DNA from: Halorubrum trapanicum | GTDB lineage: Archaea > Halobacteriota > Halobacteria > Halobacteriales > Haloferacaceae | Direction: 5' to 3' | Length of the DNA stretch: 64,000 nt | Assembly: GCF_002355655.1 (NCBI RefSeq) | Contig: NZ_AP017569.1 | Coordinates: forward strand, 1,178,001 to 1,242,000 | Shown here: positions 17,931 to 26,426 of the stretch, piece after piece | Numbering within the stretch: the first letter of the stretch is position 1 | Layout of the letters: every line of letters begins with the position of its first letter | Program-made: the position numbers and the translations under genes | The notes under the pieces: model-generated | The model's database searches: none | Told to the model about the DNA's origin: nothing | What the model saw: only the letters and a program-made list of their open reading frames with translations

Positions 17931-18113
17931 ATGGGTTTCGGCAGCTACGACGAGTCCGAACAGGAGAATCAGGACCTGGACGCGGACTTCGACGACGACG
18001 ACGGTGTCCGGGCTGCCCAGGAGACCCACCAGGGGTCCGTCGACTACGAGCCCGGCGCCTCGAACGACGAGCTTCTCGACCGACTCCAGGAGATCAAGTC
18101 CGAGGACGCGTGA
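17931..18113 (+). CDS. Small acidic conserved haloarchaeal protein (DUF5786-like)
   Basis: This 60-residue very acidic protein begins MGFGSYDESEQE and ends with a short helix NDELLDRLQEIKSED. I recognise it as a widely conserved haloarchaeal small protein (DUF5786 by recollection), with no known function. A TATA-like tttatttg (about 17896-17903) lies 28 bases upstream. Its TGA is followed immediately by the GTG start of the next gene, so the two are likely co-transcribed. Confidence 0.8.
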   Translation: MGFGSYDESEQENQDLDADFDDDDGVRAAQETHQGSVDYEPGASNDELLDRLQEIKSEDA

Positions 18114-18701
18114 GTGACGCCGCCGAGCCGCACGCTCGGCATCGCCTTCTCTGACGCCCGCGACGCGAGCCACGCGGCCGGCGTCGTCGTCCGCGCCGAC
18201 GGGACGCCGGACGGCTTCGCGTTCGCGACCTGTACCGTCGGCGGGACCGACGCGACCGACGCCGTTCTCGACTGTTGGAGCGCGCTCGACCGCGAGGACG
18301 TCCGCCACGTCGCCTGCGCGGGCGTCGCGCCCGCGTGGTTCAACCTCCTCGACCTCCGGCGCCTCCACGAGACCCTCGACCGTCCCGTCTACGCCGTGAG
18401 CTACGAGCGGAGCCCCGGGCTCGAACCCGCCCTGCGCGACGCGTTCGACGGCGACGCGCTCGCCGACCGCCTCGCGACGTACCGGTCGCTGCCGCCGCGG
18501 GTTCCGGTCGACTCCGCGGACGCGGACGAGGACGTGTCGGACTCCGACGACCCCCGCTTCGTCCGCGCGGTCGGCCTCGACTCCGACGAGGCCGCCGCGG
18601 CGGTCAGGGGGCTCACCCGCGACGGGTTCCGGCGCTGCGAGCCGCTCCGGATGGCGGCGCTCGCCGCGAGCGCGCACCGCGAGGCCGTGACGGGCGAGTG
18701 A
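18114..18701 (+). CDS. DUF99 family protein
   Basis: This 195-residue protein of the archaeal DUF99 (UPF0215) family has LGIAFSDAR at the N-terminus, a central VACAGVAPAWFNLLDLRRLHETLDRPVYAVSY stretch, and a C-terminal helix-rich tail. The family is thought to share the endonuclease V-like RNase H fold, but activity is unproven. The start is GTG 18114, directly abutting the TGA of the upstream small gene, which argues for translational coupling. Confidence 0.85.
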   Translation: MTPPSRTLGIAFSDARDASHAAGVVVRADGTPDGFAFATCTVGGTDATDAVLDCWSALDREDVRHVACAGVAPAWFNLLDLRRLHETLDRPVYAVSYERSPGLEPALRDAFDGDALADRLATYRSLPPRVPVDSADADEDVSDSDDPRFVRAVGLDSDEAAAAVRGLTRDGFRRCEPLRMAALAASAHREAVTGE

Positions 18702-18752
18702 ACGCTCCGGACCGACCGACGCTACTTAGACGACCGCGCCCGCAGCGCCTGT

Positions 18753-19385
18753 ATGAGCGAACACGGCGGCGACGGCGCCGGCCTCGACGAGGACCTGTGC
18801 GTGCCGTCCTGCGAGCGGTGCCCCGAGCTCGTCGCGTCGCGGAGCCGGATCGTCGACGGGGTCGGCCCGACCGACGCGGACCTGCTGTTCGTCGGCGAGG
18901 GGCCGGGCGCGACCGAGGACGAGGAGGGCGAGCCGTTCGTCGGGCGGTCGGGCGACGTGCTCGACGAGGCGCTCCGGGACGCGGGACTCGCCCGCGCGGA
19001 CGTGCGGATCACGAACTGCGTGCGGTGCCGGCCGCCCGACAACCGAGACCCGACGACCGAGGAGCTGGCGAACTGCCGCGGCTACCTCGAAACGGAGATC
19101 GACCGGCTCGACCCGGAGCTGATCGTGACCCTCGGGAAGGTGCCGAGCGAACACCTCCTCGACCGCTCGGTAGCGATCACGTCGGAGTCGGGCGACGTGG
19201 TCGACGCGCGCCTCGCGGGCGAGTCGCGGCGCGTCCTCCTCTCCGTCCACCCGGCGGCGACGCTGTACGACCGGAGCCAGCGCGACGGGTTCTTCGAGAC
19301 GGTCGCGCGGGCGGCGGAGCTGAGCGGCGTCGGAGAACGGGGAGAAGAAGGCGGGGACGGCCAGTCGCGGCTCGGCGAGTTCTGA
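18753..19385 (+). CDS. Family 4 uracil-DNA glycosylase
   Basis: This 210-residue enzyme removes uracil from DNA. Motif 1 is VGEGPGATEDEEGEPFVGRSG and motif 2 ends in LLSVHPAATLY. Cysteines in CERC, TNCVRC and ELANC fit the four ligands of the [4Fe-4S] cluster of thermophile- and halophile-type family 4 UDGs. Length is normal; the C-terminal 20 residues are low-complexity. It lies downstream of the DUF99 gene on the same strand with a 51-base gap and may be co-transcribed. Confidence 0.93.
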   Translation: MSEHGGDGAGLDEDLCVPSCERCPELVASRSRIVDGVGPTDADLLFVGEGPGATEDEEGEPFVGRSGDVLDEALRDAGLARADVRITNCVRCRPPDNRDPTTEELANCRGYLETEIDRLDPELIVTLGKVPSEHLLDRSVAITSESGDVVDARLAGESRRVLLSVHPAATLYDRSQRDGFFETVARAAELSGVGERGEEGGDGQSRLGEF

Positions 19386-19392
19386 CGCCGGA

Positions 19393-20409
19393 TCAGTCCC
19401 GGTCGGACCGGTCGCCGACGCCGAGCCACTTCTTCGCGTCGAACAGGCCGCGGATCGCCTCGACGAGCCCCTTCCCCTCGTGCTCGCCGGGCCGGAGCCG
19501 GGCGCGGATGCGCGAGGAGATCAGCTCGATGCCGAGGACGACGATGAACACCATGATCAGCCCGGCCGCGGTCTGCTGGAACTCGAAGAGGTCCTGGCTG
19601 TTCCGGATCATCAGCCCGAGGCCGCCGGCGCCGACGACGCCGAGCGAGATGGCGATCCGGGTGTTGATCTCGAGGATGTACAGCGTCCACGCGATGAAGG
19701 ACCGAGACACCTGACTCAGCATGCCGAAGCTCACGGTCTGGGTGCCCGACGCGCCCGTCGACCGGATCGCCTCGATCGGCCCTTCGTCGATCTCCTCTAA
19801 GTCGTCGGTGAACAGGCGGCCGAGGTTCCCGATGCTGTCGGTCGCGATCGCGAGCACCGCCGTGACCTGCCCCGGCGGGCCGATGGGGATGTACAGGAAG
19901 ATCCAGACGATGGCGGGGATGGCGCGGATGCCGCTGAGGGTGCCCCGGAAGATGAAGTTGAACGGGAACGGCGTGACGCGCTCGCTCCCGAGGACGCCGA
20001 GGACGAGCGCGAGCGGGAAGGCGAACACGGTGCCCATGAAGCCGAGGAGGAGCGTCACCAGGCTCGCCTTCACCAGCGACTGCCGCTGCGACTGGAAGCT
20101 CTCGATGATGTGCGCGCCGCCGTCGCCGAAGCTCGCGGGGATCGCCCGCAGCCCGGTGATCCCCTGGTCTTTGGTGTAGATAGTGAAGTTCTGGAAGTCC
20201 GGCGGGAAGAAGCCGGTCGCGATGAACTCGTACATCCCGGGGAGCCGCCCCGCGACGACGTTCGGCTGGAAGCCGATGAAGCCGAGCCCCCAGTAGGTGA
20301 CGCCGAGGACAGCGGCGAGCAGCACGCCCCACAGCACGTACTTGAGCCGGCGGAGCCGTTCGAGCGCGCGGAACTGGTCGTCGATCGCCGAGTCGGGCGG
20401 CGAGCTCAC
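19393..20409 (-). CDS. phnE: Phosphonate ABC transporter permease
   Basis: This 338-residue integral membrane permease has about six transmembrane helices. The EAA-type cytoplasmic loop is seen as the stretch around DEGPIEAIRSTGASGTQ. Similarity to PhnE (phosphonate or phosphite permease) rests on the AIPAIVWIFLYIP and GAGGLGLMIRNSQDLF segments. Its ATG overlaps the phnC stop by four bases. It completes the phnD-phnC-phnE operon. Confidence 0.92.
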   Translation of the reverse strand: MSSPPDSAIDDQFRALERLRRLKYVLWGVLLAAVLGVTYWGLGFIGFQPNVVAGRLPGMYEFIATGFFPPDFQNFTIYTKDQGITGLRAIPASFGDGGAHIIESFQSQRQSLVKASLVTLLLGFMGTVFAFPLALVLGVLGSERVTPFPFNFIFRGTLSGIRAIPAIVWIFLYIPIGPPGQVTAVLAIATDSIGNLGRLFTDDLEEIDEGPIEAIRSTGASGTQTVSFGMLSQVSRSFIAWTLYILEINTRIAISLGVVGAGGLGLMIRNSQDLFEFQQTAAGLIMVFIVVLGIELISSRIRARLRPGEHEGKGLVEAIRGLFDAKKWLGVGDRSDRD

Positions 20410-21212
20410 GCCCGCTCACCTCCGTCGGCGGCGGCGTCGGCCTCGCCGAGCTCGTCGCCGCTCGTGCCGGTCGGAACCGTCTTGCCGCCCTGGGCCTCGC
20501 CGTAGTAGATCCGGTCCATCTCGTCCATGGTGAGGTCGTCGGCGTCGCCGTCGAAGATCACCTCGCCGTCGCGGATGCCGAGGAACCGGTCCCCGAACTC
20601 GCGCGCGATGTTCACCTGGTGGAGGCTGGTGATCGTGGTGAGGTCCTGCTCGGTCGCCGCCTTCTTGAGGTAGCGCATCACGTCGCGGGCGGCCTTCGGG
20701 TCGAGGCTGGCGACCGGCTCGTCGGCGAGGACGATCTCGGGGTTCTGGACCAAGGCGCGAGCGATCCCGACGCGCTGTTTCTGGCCCCCGCTCATCGACT
20801 CGGCGCGCTGGCCGGCCTCGTCGAGGAGGCCGACCGTCTGGAGGGCCTCCAGGGCGGTCCGCTTGTCCGCGTCGTCGTGTATCCCGAGGGCGCTCCGGAG
20901 GAGTCCGTTCCGGGAGAGCGCTCCCGACAGCGCGTTGCCGAACGCCGTCTTGCTCTCGATGAGGTAGTGTTCCTGGAACACCATCCCGACCCCGCTGCGG
21001 TTCCCCTGAAGCTCCTCGCCGCCGATGCGGACGGAGCCCTCGGTGGGTTGGGTGAGCCCGTTCAACACCCGCAGCATCGTCGACTTGCCGGCACCGGAGG
21101 GACCGAGGAGGATGACGAACTCCCCCTCGTCGATGGTGAACGACACGTCGTCGAGGGCGACGGTGTCCTCGTCGTATATCTTGCTGACGTTTTCGAATTC
21201 GATCGTTGGCAT
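20406..21212 (-). CDS. phnC: Phosphonate ABC transporter ATP-binding protein
   Basis: This 268-residue ABC ATPase has Walker A LLGPSGAGKSTML, signature MSGGQKQRVGIARAL, Walker B IVLADEPVASLD and an H-loop in SLHQVNIA. The ADEPVASLDPK and QVNIAREFGDR stretches are typical of PhnC. ATG 21212 was chosen over an in-frame upstream ATG at 21242, because PTIEFENVSKIY is the family N-terminus. It sits between phnD and phnE and overlaps phnE by four bases. Confidence 0.94.
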   Translation of the reverse strand: MPTIEFENVSKIYDEDTVALDDVSFTIDEGEFVILLGPSGAGKSTMLRVLNGLTQPTEGSVRIGGEELQGNRSGVGMVFQEHYLIESKTAFGNALSGALSRNGLLRSALGIHDDADKRTALEALQTVGLLDEAGQRAESMSGGQKQRVGIARALVQNPEIVLADEPVASLDPKAARDVMRYLKKAATEQDLTTITSLHQVNIAREFGDRFLGIRDGEVIFDGDADDLTMDEMDRIYYGEAQGGKTVPTGTSGDELGEADAAADGGERA

Positions 21213-21284
21213 GAGGTGTGGCTTTGTCCGAAAACGGACCAATCGTGTGAAAAGTGATCCGAAGTTAGGGTGGAGAGCGGTGCC

Positions 21285-22322
21285 CTACTCGCCGAAGATG
21301 TCGGTTCCGACGCCGAGCTCGTCGGCGACGTCGATGACGGACTGGTAGTCGTCCTGGGTCGCCTCGCGGACGCGACTGAACCAGAGGTCGTCTTCGGTGC
21401 CGTCCTCGCCGTCGGCACCGTAGTAGATGCTGTCCGGCCCCTCCAGGAACGACTCCTGGAGCGCGGACTTCACGTCGTCGCTCAGCTCGGGCGAGACCAC
21501 GACCGGGGCGCGCGGCAGGCCCTCGTCCTCGTGGAGGGTCGTCGCGACCTCCTGCCACGCCTCCGGCGACGGGCCGGTGCCCGTGTCGCGGACGAACCCG
21601 CCCATCGCGGCCGCGTCGACCCGGCCCTGTTCGAGCAGGGTGTACGAGCCGACGTGGCCGCCGGCGAAGCGGGCGTCGAACTCGGCCTGCGAGCCGTTGC
21701 CCTCGGGGAGCTCGCCGACGTCGAGGCCCCCTTGGTTCGACATGCTGTACAGCGGGTACAGCGCGCCGCTCGTCGAGAGCCGGTCGGAGAACGCGACCGT
21801 CTTCCCGGAGAGGTCGGACAGCTCGGTGATGTCGCTGTCGTTCGGCGTCGCGATGATACTCTTGTAGGTCCAACCGCCGTAGCCGTACCGCTGGAGGATG
21901 ATCTCCGCGTTCCCGGTCTTCACGCCGAGGGCGGCCGCGAACGGGCCGGTCTCGGCGATGTCCAGCGTTCCCTGGCCGAGAGACTGGATGATGGCGCTGT
22001 AGTTGCTTCCGATGGTCCCCTCAACGCTGAGGTCGCTGGGGACGTCGTAGTTCTCCCGGAGGTAGCTCCCGATGTGGTCTTCGAGCGGGGAGTACTGTAC
22101 GTTGAGGTCTTCCTGCGGCACGGACGGCGAGATGCCGAAGTCGACCGTGCCGTCGCCGCCGAAGGTCATCTCCGGTTCGCTGTCCGACCCGTCGGAGCCG
22201 TCGGAGCCGTCCGACCCGTCGGAGCCGTCCGACCCGTCGCCGCCGTCGCCGCCGCTACAGCCGGCCAGTCCAACGATGCTTGCTGCGCCCGCGACCTTGA
22301 GGAATTGGCGTCGTCGCTCCAT
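21285..22322 (-). CDS. phnD: Phosphonate ABC transporter substrate-binding lipoprotein
   Basis: The product is 345 residues. A lipoprotein signal RRQFLKVAGAASIVGLAGC is followed by a Ser-Asp-Gly repeat tether, then a periplasmic-binding-protein fold of the PhnD/phosphite-binding type (VDFGISPSVPQEDLNVQYSP near the N-terminus; LSGKTVAFSDRLSTSGALYP). It should capture phosphonate, phosphite or a similar anion outside the cell for PhnC/PhnE. ATG 22322 is set by the signal peptide; a much longer open frame upstream crosses the divergent hisH gene and is spurious. The substrate is not determined by sequence alone. Confidence 0.92.
   Translation of the reverse strand: MERRRQFLKVAGAASIVGLAGCSGGDGGDGSDGSDGSDGSDGSDGSDSEPEMTFGGDGTVDFGISPSVPQEDLNVQYSPLEDHIGSYLRENYDVPSDLSVEGTIGSNYSAIIQSLGQGTLDIAETGPFAAALGVKTGNAEIILQRYGYGGWTYKSIIATPNDSDITELSDLSGKTVAFSDRLSTSGALYPLYSMSNQGGLDVGELPEGNGSQAEFDARFAGGHVGSYTLLEQGRVDAAAMGGFVRDTGTGPSPEAWQEVATTLHEDEGLPRAPVVVSPELSDDVKSALQESFLEGPDSIYYGADGEDGTEDDLWFSRVREATQDDYQSVIDVADELGVGTDIFGE
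22185..22246 (-). repeat. Tandem repeat encoding (SDG)n tether
   Basis: A 9-base-period repeat (alternating ccgtcggag/ccgtccgac on the plus strand) encodes six consecutive Gly-Ser-Asp units just after the lipobox of PhnD. It acts as a flexible acidic tether and is prone to copy-number change. Confidence 0.85.
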
Positions 22323-22373
22323 GAGGAGTACATATTGGCGTTCTACTGATCTATCAAAAGTGTTGCTGTTCAA

Positions 22374-22391
22374 ATATACGTACAGGTATAT
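22374..22391. promoter_or_regulatory. Inverted repeat in phnD-hisH intergenic region
   Basis: ATATAC and GTATAT flank a 6-base spacer in the AT-rich region between the divergent phnD and hisH genes. The position about 50-70 bases upstream of phnD suits an activator or repressor site or a TATA element. The inverted repeat is seen directly; regulation is inference. Confidence 0.4.
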
Positions 22392-22451
22392 ACTGCTCTG
22401 TAACCGATCCCGGATAGAAACTGACTTCCACGCAGATGATATATCGGTAAC

Positions 22452-23105
22452 ATGGACGAATCTCCAACGGATCGAGAGGTGTCCGTCGCCCTCGTGGACT
22501 ACGGTCTCGGGAACCTCCGGTCGGCGACCCGCGGGCTGGAACGCGCGGGCGCCTCCGTCGAGATAACGGACGACCCCGATGCGTTCGCGGCCGCGGACGG
22601 CGTCGTCCTCCCCGGAGTCGGCGCGTTCCGCGAGGGGATGGAGAACGCCGGCCCCCTGCGCGAGGCGCTGACCGACCACGCCGCGGCGGGCCGCCCCCTC
22701 TTCGGGATATGCCTCGGGATGCAGATGCTCCTCACCACGAGCGAGGAGGCGGACCACGAGGGCGAAGGCGAGGTGACGGGCCTCGATTTAGTCCCCGGCA
22801 CCAACGTCCGGTTCGACGTGGACCGGAAGGTCCCCCACATGGGGTGGAACGAGCTGGAGGTCGCGCGCGACCACCCGATCGTCGACGGGGTTAACGGCGA
22901 GTACGCCTACTTCGTCCACTCCTACTACGCCGCGCCGGACGACGCCGACGCGGTCGTCGCCACCGCGGACTACGGCGTCGACTTCCCAGCCGTCGTCGCC
23001 AACGAGGCCGGCAACGTGTTCGGCACGCAGTTCCACCCCGAGAAGAGCGGCGAGACGGGGCTGAAGATCCTGCGGAACTTCGTCGACTACTGCGCGGAGC
23101 AGTAG
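22452..23105 (+). CDS. hisH: Imidazole glycerol phosphate synthase glutaminase subunit
   Basis: HisH is a 217-residue class I amidotransferase that delivers ammonia to HisF in histidine synthesis. Seen motifs: VDYGLGNLRSATRGLERAG at the N-terminus, oxyanion segment LPGVGAFREGM, nucleophile GICLGMQM, and catalytic HPEKSG. The ATG follows a gatatatcgg box (22437-22446). hisF is not adjacent, so the two subunits are made from separate loci, as is usual in haloarchaea. Confidence 0.95.
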   Translation: MDESPTDREVSVALVDYGLGNLRSATRGLERAGASVEITDDPDAFAAADGVVLPGVGAFREGMENAGPLREALTDHAAAGRPLFGICLGMQMLLTTSEEADHEGEGEVTGLDLVPGTNVRFDVDRKVPHMGWNELEVARDHPIVDGVNGEYAYFVHSYYAAPDDADAVVATADYGVDFPAVVANEAGNVFGTQFHPEKSGETGLKILRNFVDYCAEQ

Positions 23106-23127
23106 TCGGCGACCGCGTTCGCTTTTC

Positions 23128-24141
23128 TCAGAGTTCGTCGTACGGGCCCGGCTTGGCGGCCGTCAGGCGGTCGACCTGGTCGTCGGAGAGCTCGATCGTC
23201 GCGGCCGCGAGGTTCTCGCGCAGCTGGTCGACCGTCCGGGCGCCGACGATCGGCGCGGTGACGCCGTCGCGGTGCGTGAGCCACGCGAGCGCGGTCTGAG
23301 CGGGCGAGGCGTCCACCTCGTCGGCGACGGCGTCGAGTTCGTCGTGGACGTCGAAGTTCTCCTCGGTGAGGTACGCCTCCTGGAACCGGCTCGACTCGGC
23401 GGCCTTCGAGTCGTCGGGGAGGTCGGCGTCGCGGTCGTACTTCCCGGTCAAAAAGCCCTGCCCGAGCGGGCTCCACGGGGAGACCGCGAGGTCGCGCTGG
23501 CGCGCGAACTCCAGGTAGTCCCCCTCGACCTCGCGGTCGACGAGGTTGTACCGCGGCTGGAGTACTTTGAACGGCTCCCACCCCTCGCTCCGGGCGATCT
23601 CGTTGGCGCGGGCGACCTTCCACGCGTTCGGACGGAGCGTGGAGGCGCCGAGGTAGTGGACCTTGCCGGACTCGACGAGCCCGTTCAGCGTCTTCATCAG
23701 CTCGCGGGCGGGCGTCTCGTCGTCCCAGCGGTGGATGTAGAGGACGTCGATGTAGTCGGTGTCGAGCCGGTCGAGCAGGGCGTCGACGCGGTGCCGGACG
23801 TTCTTGCGGTTCGTGCCGCGGCTGTTCGGGTCGCCGTCGCGGATCTGCCAGTACACCTTCGAGGCGACCGTGTACCGCTCGCGGTCGCGCTCGGCGAGCC
23901 AGTCGCCGATCCAGCGCTCGCAGTCGCCGCCGCCGTACACGTCGGCGGTGTCGATGTACCGCCCGCCGGCGGCCTCGTAGGCGTCGAGCAGCTCGTGGGC
24001 GCGGTCCTCGTCGATCTCCACGTTCCCTTCCTCGGTCACGCGGCCGAACCGCCACGTGCCGAACTGGAGCTCGCTCGTCCGCAGGCCGGTCCGGCCGAGC
24101 GGCACGGTTCCCAGGTCGATCTCGTCGAGTTCGGGCGTCAT
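23128..24141 (-). CDS. Aldo/keto reductase
   Basis: This 337-residue NAD(P)H-dependent (beta/alpha)8 oxidoreductase retains the catalytic tetrad: Asp and Tyr in YIDTADVYGGGDCE, Lys in VASKVYWQIR, and His in VLYIHRWDDE. It resembles the YajO/potassium-channel-beta-like AKR subgroup. The carbonyl substrate is not predictable. It converges with hisH. Confidence 0.9.
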   Translation of the reverse strand: MTPELDEIDLGTVPLGRTGLRTSELQFGTWRFGRVTEEGNVEIDEDRAHELLDAYEAAGGRYIDTADVYGGGDCERWIGDWLAERDRERYTVASKVYWQIRDGDPNSRGTNRKNVRHRVDALLDRLDTDYIDVLYIHRWDDETPARELMKTLNGLVESGKVHYLGASTLRPNAWKVARANEIARSEGWEPFKVLQPRYNLVDREVEGDYLEFARQRDLAVSPWSPLGQGFLTGKYDRDADLPDDSKAAESSRFQEAYLTEENFDVHDELDAVADEVDASPAQTALAWLTHRDGVTAPIVGARTVDQLRENLAAATIELSDDQVDRLTAAKPGPYDEL

Positions 24142-24235
24142 CGCCGAACGGTTGTCGCGGTCGACGCAAAAAGCCTCAGCAACCGGATGCGGTGTGCGAA
24201 CGCGTCTCTATCGCCGAGGACGGGCGCGGGGGCGA

Positions 24236-24421
24236 TTACTCGCAGGTCACGGCGAAGTCCGCCTCCGTCGCGGCCGCGGTACACACCGGACAGCCGGCGT
24301 CGAGTATCGTCTCCCGCATCGCGTCGTTGACCTCGATGGTCTGCGCGCAGTCCGGACAGGTGAAGTGAACGGTGGTCAACGGCTTTTCCTCTCGTTCCCC
24401 TCGGACGCGGGCTGCGAACAT
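24236..24421 (-). CDS. Small zinc-ribbon protein
   Basis: This 61-residue protein has two CPxC knuckles (TCPDCAQ and GCPVCTA) that form a zinc ribbon. Similar short zinc-finger proteins are abundant in haloarchaea and mostly unstudied. The ATG at 24421 is the only good start; the first 16 residues are basic and could be untranslated if a weaker start is used. Confidence that it is a gene is good, function unknown. Confidence 0.7.
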   Translation of the reverse strand: MFAARVRGEREEKPLTTVHFTCPDCAQTIEVNDAMRETILDAGCPVCTAAATEADFAVTCE

Positions 24422-24480
24422 AAATGGACGGTTCCGGGGCGACGCGGGGCGCCGCCCGCCCCGCGCTCGCCGGCGTCCGC

Positions 24481-25236
24481 TCACTCGGTCCGCGGGACCG
24501 CGTACGCGCCGACCGCGAGGAAGGCGGCCGCGAGCGCGGTCAACACGAGCAGGTCGCCCGCCCACGCGCCGCCCTCGAAGGTTATCGCCCGGGTCCCGCG
24601 CGCGAAGTACGTCAGCGGCGAGGCGGCGACCGCCGGCAGGAACCACTCCGGCAGCAGCGACGGGGTGACGAACGTCTCGGAGAGGAACAGCAGGGGGAGC
24701 GCGACCGTGTTGCTCGCGGCGATCACGCCGTCCTGCGAGTCCGCGAGCGCGCCGAGGACGGCGCCGAGGCCGCAGAAGAGCGCGACCGCGACCGCGACGA
24801 AGAGGGGGAGCGCGGCGAGCGCGGGCGAGACGATCAGCGTCGCGTCCGTCACCGCCAGCACGAGCCCGAGGATGAGCAGGCTCGCGGCGCCGATTATCCC
24901 CACGTTGACCAGCGTGTGCGCGAGCAGCCACTCGGCGCGGGAGAGGGGCGTCGTCGCCAGCTTCTCGAACCGCCCCCCGTCGCGGTGGCGCGCGATCTCG
25001 GAGCCGACCCGCGACAGCGGCGTGAACAGGACGACGACCGCGAGGTAGCCCGGGATGTAGTAGCCCGCGGGCTCGGCGAAGAGCCCGCCCCCGGTCGGCT
25101 GGGTCCGGACCAGCGCGCCGAAGATGACGACGAGGATGACCGGGAAGAAGAACGTGAAGAACACCGCCGTCCGCCGCCGGAGGAACGAGCGCCCCGCCGC
25201 GACCGCCTCCGTCCGGATCCGCCCGAGGCGGGTCAT
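24481..25236 (-). CDS. ABC-2 type exporter permease
   Basis: This 251-residue membrane protein has six hydrophobic segments and the ABC-2 layout (RTAVFFTFFFPVILVVIFGAL at the first helix; later ALADSQDGVIAASNTVALP). It pairs with the ATPase whose stop overlaps its start by four bases. Together they form a DrrAB/Nod-like exporter; the cargo is unknown. Confidence 0.88.
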   Translation of the reverse strand: MTRLGRIRTEAVAAGRSFLRRRTAVFFTFFFPVILVVIFGALVRTQPTGGGLFAEPAGYYIPGYLAVVVLFTPLSRVGSEIARHRDGGRFEKLATTPLSRAEWLLAHTLVNVGIIGAASLLILGLVLAVTDATLIVSPALAALPLFVAVAVALFCGLGAVLGALADSQDGVIAASNTVALPLLFLSETFVTPSLLPEWFLPAVAASPLTYFARGTRAITFEGGAWAGDLLVLTALAAAFLAVGAYAVPRTE

Positions 25237-26330
25237 CGGTCGCCTCCGTCCGGCGCCGCGTCGTCGGGTGCGCGCCGCCCGTCCGCCGCTGCGGCCGGCG
25301 TCGCGTCGGCGACGCCCTCAGGGGCGTCCCCGCCGCGTCTGGTGTACTCCTCGCCGGTGAGCCGCAGGTACACGTCCTCCAGCGACGGCTCCGACCACGA
25401 GAGCGAGTCGAACGCGACCCCGGCGCCGTCGAGCGCGTCGACCGCGGCGCCGATGGACTCTGGCCGCACGCCGCGCACTCGGAGCCCCTCGTCGGTCGCC
25501 TCCACGGTCGGGTCGGCCCCGAGTCGCTCCCGGACGCCGGCCGCGACGGCCTCGACGACCTCGTTGGTCGCCGGTTCCGCCGTCGCCGCGTCGAGCCGGG
25601 GCGCGCCGCCGTGCTCGGCGACCAGCCGGTCGGGCGCCCCGGTGGCGACGACGCGCCCGTCGCGGAGCATGGCAACGCGGTCGGCGAGCCGCTCGACCTC
25701 GTCCATCGCGTGGCTCGTGAGGAAGACCGTCGTCCCGCCGGCCGCGAGCCGCTCGATCAGCCGGTGGATCGCCCGTCGGCCGGCGGGGTCGATCCCGGTC
25801 GTCGGCTCGTCGAGGAAGAGGAGGTCCGGGTCGTTGACGACGGCGGTCGCGACGCAGGTGCGCCGCTTCTGGCCGCCGGAGAGCGTCTCGTACCAGGCGT
25901 CGGCGTCGCCGGCCATCCCCACGTCGTCGAGGACCGCCTCGGTGTCGCGCGCCGCGTCGTAGAGCCCGCCGTAGTAGTCGACCAGTTCGCGGGCCGTGAG
26001 CCGCGCGGGCGGGTCGAACGACTGCGGGAGCAGCCCGATCCGGGCGGGATCGACCTCTCTCGGCGGCGCGCCGAACACGCGCAGGTCGCCCTCCGCCTCG
26101 GTCGTCCCCGTGAGCGCGCGGACCAGCGTCGTCTTCCCGGCGCCGTTGGGGCCGATGAGCCCGAACACCTCGCCGGCCGCCACGTCGAGGTCGACCCCGT
26201 CGAGCGCGTCGACGTCGCCGTACGACTTCCGGACCCCCTCGCCGACGACGACCGGGTCGGCCGCGGGGCCGCCCGGAGTCGCCCCGTCGGCGGGGGCGTC
26301 GACCGCCGCGTCGGTCGCTGTCTCGTCCAT
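25233..26330 (-). CDS. ABC-2 type exporter ATP-binding protein
   Basis: This 365-residue ABC ATPase has Walker A LIGPNGAGKTTLVRAL, signature LSGGQKRRTCVA, Walker B LLFLDEPTTGID and H-loop FLTSHAMDE. The C-terminal 110 residues form the extra domain typical of drug-exporter ATPases. ATG 26330 was chosen over in-frame upstream starts, because the preceding residues look like intergenic sequence. It is first in a two-gene operon. Confidence 0.92.
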   Translation of the reverse strand: MDETATDAAVDAPADGATPGGPAADPVVVGEGVRKSYGDVDALDGVDLDVAAGEVFGLIGPNGAGKTTLVRALTGTTEAEGDLRVFGAPPREVDPARIGLLPQSFDPPARLTARELVDYYGGLYDAARDTEAVLDDVGMAGDADAWYETLSGGQKRRTCVATAVVNDPDLLFLDEPTTGIDPAGRRAIHRLIERLAAGGTTVFLTSHAMDEVERLADRVAMLRDGRVVATGAPDRLVAEHGGAPRLDAATAEPATNEVVEAVAAGVRERLGADPTVEATDEGLRVRGVRPESIGAAVDALDGAGVAFDSLSWSEPSLEDVYLRLTGEEYTRRGGDAPEGVADATPAAAADGRRAPDDAAPDGGDR

Positions 26331-26426
26331 GCGATCGGATGCGGCCGCGGCGCGCGTAAGGGTTGCTTTTCGGTCGGCCCGGCCCGCTCCGTTACGCATA
26401 AGCGACGCGCCGCCGACCCACGGCGT